A stretch of DNA of 64,000 nt from JAQBQH01 sp035607415 (lineage in GTDB: Bacteria; Myxococcota_A; Polyangia; Palsa-1104): assembly GCA_035607415.1 (NCBI GenBank), contig DATNAQ010000092.1:8929-72928 (forward strand). Direction: 5' to 3'. The notes under the pieces are model-generated. The model had not been told where the DNA came from and did no database searches. It worked only from the letters and a program-made list of their open reading frames with translations. A program made the position numbers and the translations under genes. Positions 61,779 to 64,000 of the stretch are shown here, in pieces. Numbering within the stretch: position 1 is the stretch's first letter; each line of letters begins with the position of its first letter.

Positions 61779-63704
61779 CTACGGATGATGCAAGATTACC
61801 GAGTCGTTCCAGAGCCACATCTCAGACGCGCCGAATCCAGCAATCCCGAATTCGTTGCTGCGCGTGATTGGTGGCACCGTCACGGGCGTCCAAGTGGTGC
61901 CGTCATAGTGCTCGGCCATAACGGTGTCGGTGAAGTTCGCGAACACATCGATCACAGCGAACATGTCGTTGGCACCGCGACCCCACACCGCGAGGTAATT
62001 GTTGCTGGGGCGCGTGCTCGACCACGCCTGGCCGTCCCAGTGAAAAAGGCCCACATCGCTGGCTGCCCAGGCGTCGCTTGGTCCATTGACCCAGATTCCA
62101 TGCCATCGAGCGCCGGAGGTCGGCGTAGCGACCTGCGTCCAACTCGAACCGTTCCAGTGCAGGAGCGCCGAGTCGTCGCCACCAGCCCAAACGTCGTTCG
62201 GGCCGGACCCGTGAACGCAGCGCAGGTAGCCGGACGCGGTTAACGCGTCCGGTGTCGACGAGCGCGTCCAACTGCTCCCATCCCAGTGAAAGATGTAGAT
62301 GCTCGACGACGGCGACTCTGCGGCCGCGACCGCCCACACGTCGGTGGCCGCGTCAACGCCCCCGTCGCTGGGAGCAGATCCGCTTCCCCAAATTCCTGTG
62401 ATGACTACCGGCTCCGGCATGGGGATGGGGAAGGACGAGCTGGTTGCACCGTCCCAATGCTTCATGCCGTTCAAACCGTTAGCCCACCACAGGTCCTTCG
62501 AGCTGGTGCCCCAGATGGGACCACTGCCTCCGGCGGTCACAGAAACCCATCCCGCCGACGTACGACGGAGCACGCCGCCCTGGCTCGTGATCGCCCACGC
62601 ATCGCCCGTCGGGCCGACCCAAAGCCCGGAGATGGATCCTACGTTTGGGCTCGATCCCGGAGTCGATGCGCTTCCGTTCCAGTGAAGCGGCGCGGCCGTG
62701 CCGTTCACGGCCCAGATGTCCATCGGACTGGTGCCGGCCAGCGCGCGCGCGTTCGGACGCCAGTCGCTCGAGACCTGCTCCAATTGCATGCCGTTCCAAT
62801 GCATGCCAGAGCCCGTCCAGATGTCGTTGCTCCCAGTGCCCCACAAAATCCCGAGCCTCCGCGCGGATTGTAGAATCGTCCAAGTGGATCCGTCGTAGTG
62901 CCGCAGCTCAAACTGATAATCGCAAATTTCCGAGCATGGTATGAGAAGCAAGGCGTCTGCGGCCCACACGTCATTGGAGGCGGATCCCCACAAGCCCGTC
63001 ACTGAGACCTGGTACGCCGAAGACGAAACGATTGTGTCTTGCCAGCTCGTCCCGTCCCAATGGTGCAACATCGAGCCTTCTGTAACCCAAGTGTCTTGGG
63101 CGCCGAAGCTCCAGATTAACGATGCCCCATTGAACGAATGTGGAATCGATTGCCACGTGGCGCCGTCCCAGTGAAGCAGATCGTTTTGGGTGCCAACCCA
63201 GACGTTGTTCGTGCTCGAACCATTGACGAAGACGGCGGGAGCGGTCGGTGTCGTTGCGGTTTGCCAGCTCGAGCCATCCCAGTGGTAGACGCCCTCAGCG
63301 CCGACGGCCCAGAGGTCCTCGCTGCTCGTACCCCAAAGAGACGCAACGGGCCCGGGCGGCTGCGTCGGGGCGGTCCAATGCGCGCCGTCGAAGTGGAGCA
63401 TGATCGAGTTGCCCGATGCCCAGACATCGCACGGCGAACCGGCCCAGACCGCGGTTAGCGGATAACCTTGCGGGAGTGGCAGCTCGAAGCACCAGCCGCC
63501 GGCCACGCACACTCCGGGGAACTGGGCGCTGCCGCCGTCCGGCACGCACTGGCCGGGCGCACCGAGATCGACCGATTGATCGATTGCGAGATCGTCGAGG
63601 GCTGCGCTCTGGTCCAGCTCGACGCCCTGGTCGAGTAACGCGTCCGGATTATCGACGGTGCAGCCGGCGAGCAGCGCACCGCAAAGCAGCCAGTGCCAGT
63701 TCAC
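61779..63704 (-). CDS. Lipoprotein with WGT/DVWAVG/HWDGSSW repeats
   Basis: A 641-residue lipoprotein (lipobox LAGC near Cys15) containing about a dozen short repeats of the form W-G-x-S-x-x-D-V/L-W-A, followed by H-W-D-G-S/T-W (examples VASLWGTSSEDLWAVG, VYHWDGSSW, SISGLWVGPTGDAWAI). This repeat is found in many myxobacterial secreted proteins and forms a propeller-like fold. Third-position GC is clearly lower than in neighbours (for example ACGATTGTGTCT at 63034). It lies between two 24-bp direct repeats. No function can be assigned; surface location is likely. Confidence 0.8.
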   Translation of the reverse strand: MNWHWLLCGALLAGCTVDNPDALLDQGVELDQSAALDDLAIDQSVDLGAPGQCVPDGGSAQFPGVCVAGGWCFELPLPQGYPLTAVWAGSPCDVWASGNSIMLHFDGAHWTAPTQPPGPVASLWGTSSEDLWAVGAEGVYHWDGSSWQTATTPTAPAVFVNGSSTNNVWVGTQNDLLHWDGATWQSIPHSFNGASLIWSFGAQDTWVTEGSMLHHWDGTSWQDTIVSSSAYQVSVTGLWGSASNDVWAADALLLIPCSEICDYQFELRHYDGSTWTILQSARRLGILWGTGSNDIWTGSGMHWNGMQLEQVSSDWRPNARALAGTSPMDIWAVNGTAAPLHWNGSASTPGSSPNVGSISGLWVGPTGDAWAITSQGGVLRRTSAGWVSVTAGGSGPIWGTSSKDLWWANGLNGMKHWDGATSSSFPIPMPEPVVITGIWGSGSAPSDGGVDAATDVWAVAAAESPSSSIYIFHWDGSSWTRSSTPDALTASGYLRCVHGSGPNDVWAGGDDSALLHWNGSSWTQVATPTSGARWHGIWVNGPSDAWAASDVGLFHWDGQAWSSTRPSNNYLAVWGRGANDMFAVIDVFANFTDTVMAEHYDGTTWTPVTVPPITRSNEFGIAGFGASEMWLWNDSVILHHP

Positions 63705-64000
63705 CAGCCAAGTCTATCACGCGATTGGAATGAGCACCTCGGAGGTGCGGCGCGATGTCGCATCTCACGCGGTAAGTGCGATACCGGTGTGGTCGGTGAG
63801 GGATGCTTGGCTCACCCCCGACGGCGGCCGCGCTCCTGTTTTCGTGTTCTCCGACGAAACCCCGCGAGGGTTACACAACTCATCTCCGACGGGACGTGTA
63901 ACCCCGTCTCGACAGGAAACGAGTTCTTCTTCAAGGGCCAGTAGCCCGTCGTCCGCTGTCCGGTTCTGGAACGTGGAACATGACGCTGGTGTCGTACGAT
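63705..64000. other. Downstream region with second 24-bp repeat and inverted repeat
   Basis: Non-coding 296-bp stretch. It holds a perfect 9-bp inverted repeat GGGTTACAC (63868-63876) and GTGTAACCC (63896-63904) with a 19-nt gap, then the second 24-bp direct repeat (63924-63947), which would read FFFKGQ-stop. An open frame 63693-63944 leads into that repeat but has no coding-like composition. Nothing else is recognised to the window end. Confidence 0.6.
63924..63947 (+). repeat. 24-bp direct repeat, right copy
   Basis: Exact second copy of the last 24 bp of the GltG-like gene, including its stop codon. The bases on either side differ from those at 61649-61672, so only this segment is shared. 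Confidence 0.9.

Noticed and set aside
63693..63944. A short + strand open frame ending in FFFKGQ.
   Set aside because: It overlaps the lipoprotein start on the other strand and lacks coding features; only its final 24 bp match the GltG-like gene, consistent with a duplicated tail rather than a gene.

Overview
This window is a GC-rich (roughly 70 %), gene-dense chromosomal segment of a bacterium that looks like a member of the Myxococcota or a close deltaproteobacterial relative, probably known only from assembled genomes. The evidence is the mix of one- and two-component regulators (a serine/threonine kinase fused to a sigma-54 activator, an FHA-domain sigma-54 activator, several hybrid histidine kinases), many lipoproteins, five small outer-membrane beta-barrels sharing a C-terminal RDY-like motif, and a cluster resembling the Myxococcus gliding/Glt envelope machinery with an AgmX/PglI-type C-terminal domain. 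No tRNA, rRNA, CRISPR array or intact insertion sequence was seen.

Layout. 1-1159 (-): cmk then rpsA (truncated by the window edge). 1222-8677 (+): membrane proteins, a PpiC-type lipoprotein, a Roadblock protein, a DUF4350-MoxR-DUF58 set, a pyroglutamyl peptidase-like protein and a ferredoxin; a 159-bp IS630-type MITE and two stop-to-start linker repeats sit between these genes. 8747-12334 (-): smc. 12524-18708 (+): a GH5-like lipoprotein, a carboxypeptidase-regulatory-domain membrane protein, ftsY and two beta-barrels. 18727-24650 (-): a receiver protein, a small lipoprotein and a 1642-residue kinase-ATPase-TPR-GAF-sigma-54-Fis protein, with a divergent TPR/FG-GAP pair to 27391. 27452-34223 (-): a cupredoxin-like lipoprotein and a Nudix-HK-GGDEF-HK operon in which one kinase lacks its phospho-accepting His. 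34305-40062 (+): DUF507, a small membrane protein behind a hairpin that masks its ribosome binding site, and a metabolic run of SDR, ETF alpha-like, ETF beta-like, ADP-forming acyl-CoA synthetase-like and an orphan TRAP binding protein. 40075-45997 (-): a nitroreductase-receiver-kinase fusion, a CCA-adding enzyme and an AAA/TPR ATPase. 46067-48835 (+): a CxxxxCH lipoprotein, an SH3 beta-barrel, DUF4266 and DUF3570. 49081-51785 (-): two sigma-54 activators. 51822-61669 (+): the Glt-like envelope cluster. 61779-63704 (-): a lower-GC repeat lipoprotein, placed between two exact 24-bp copies of the 3' end of the last Glt-like gene.

How it works together. Most runs are tightly packed with ATGA, GTGA or TGATG overlaps, so translational coupling is the rule inside operons. 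At operon heads a striking number of genes have a -10-like hexamer 6 to 10 nt before the start codon and no Shine-Dalgarno sequence, which suggests leaderless transcripts. The Glt-like cluster (two barrels, periplasmic TPR proteins, a TPR lipoprotein and an inner-membrane FHA/TonB-like protein) would span the envelope, and it lies divergent to an FHA sigma-54 activator that may control it. All functions are assigned by reading motifs by eye; no database search was run.
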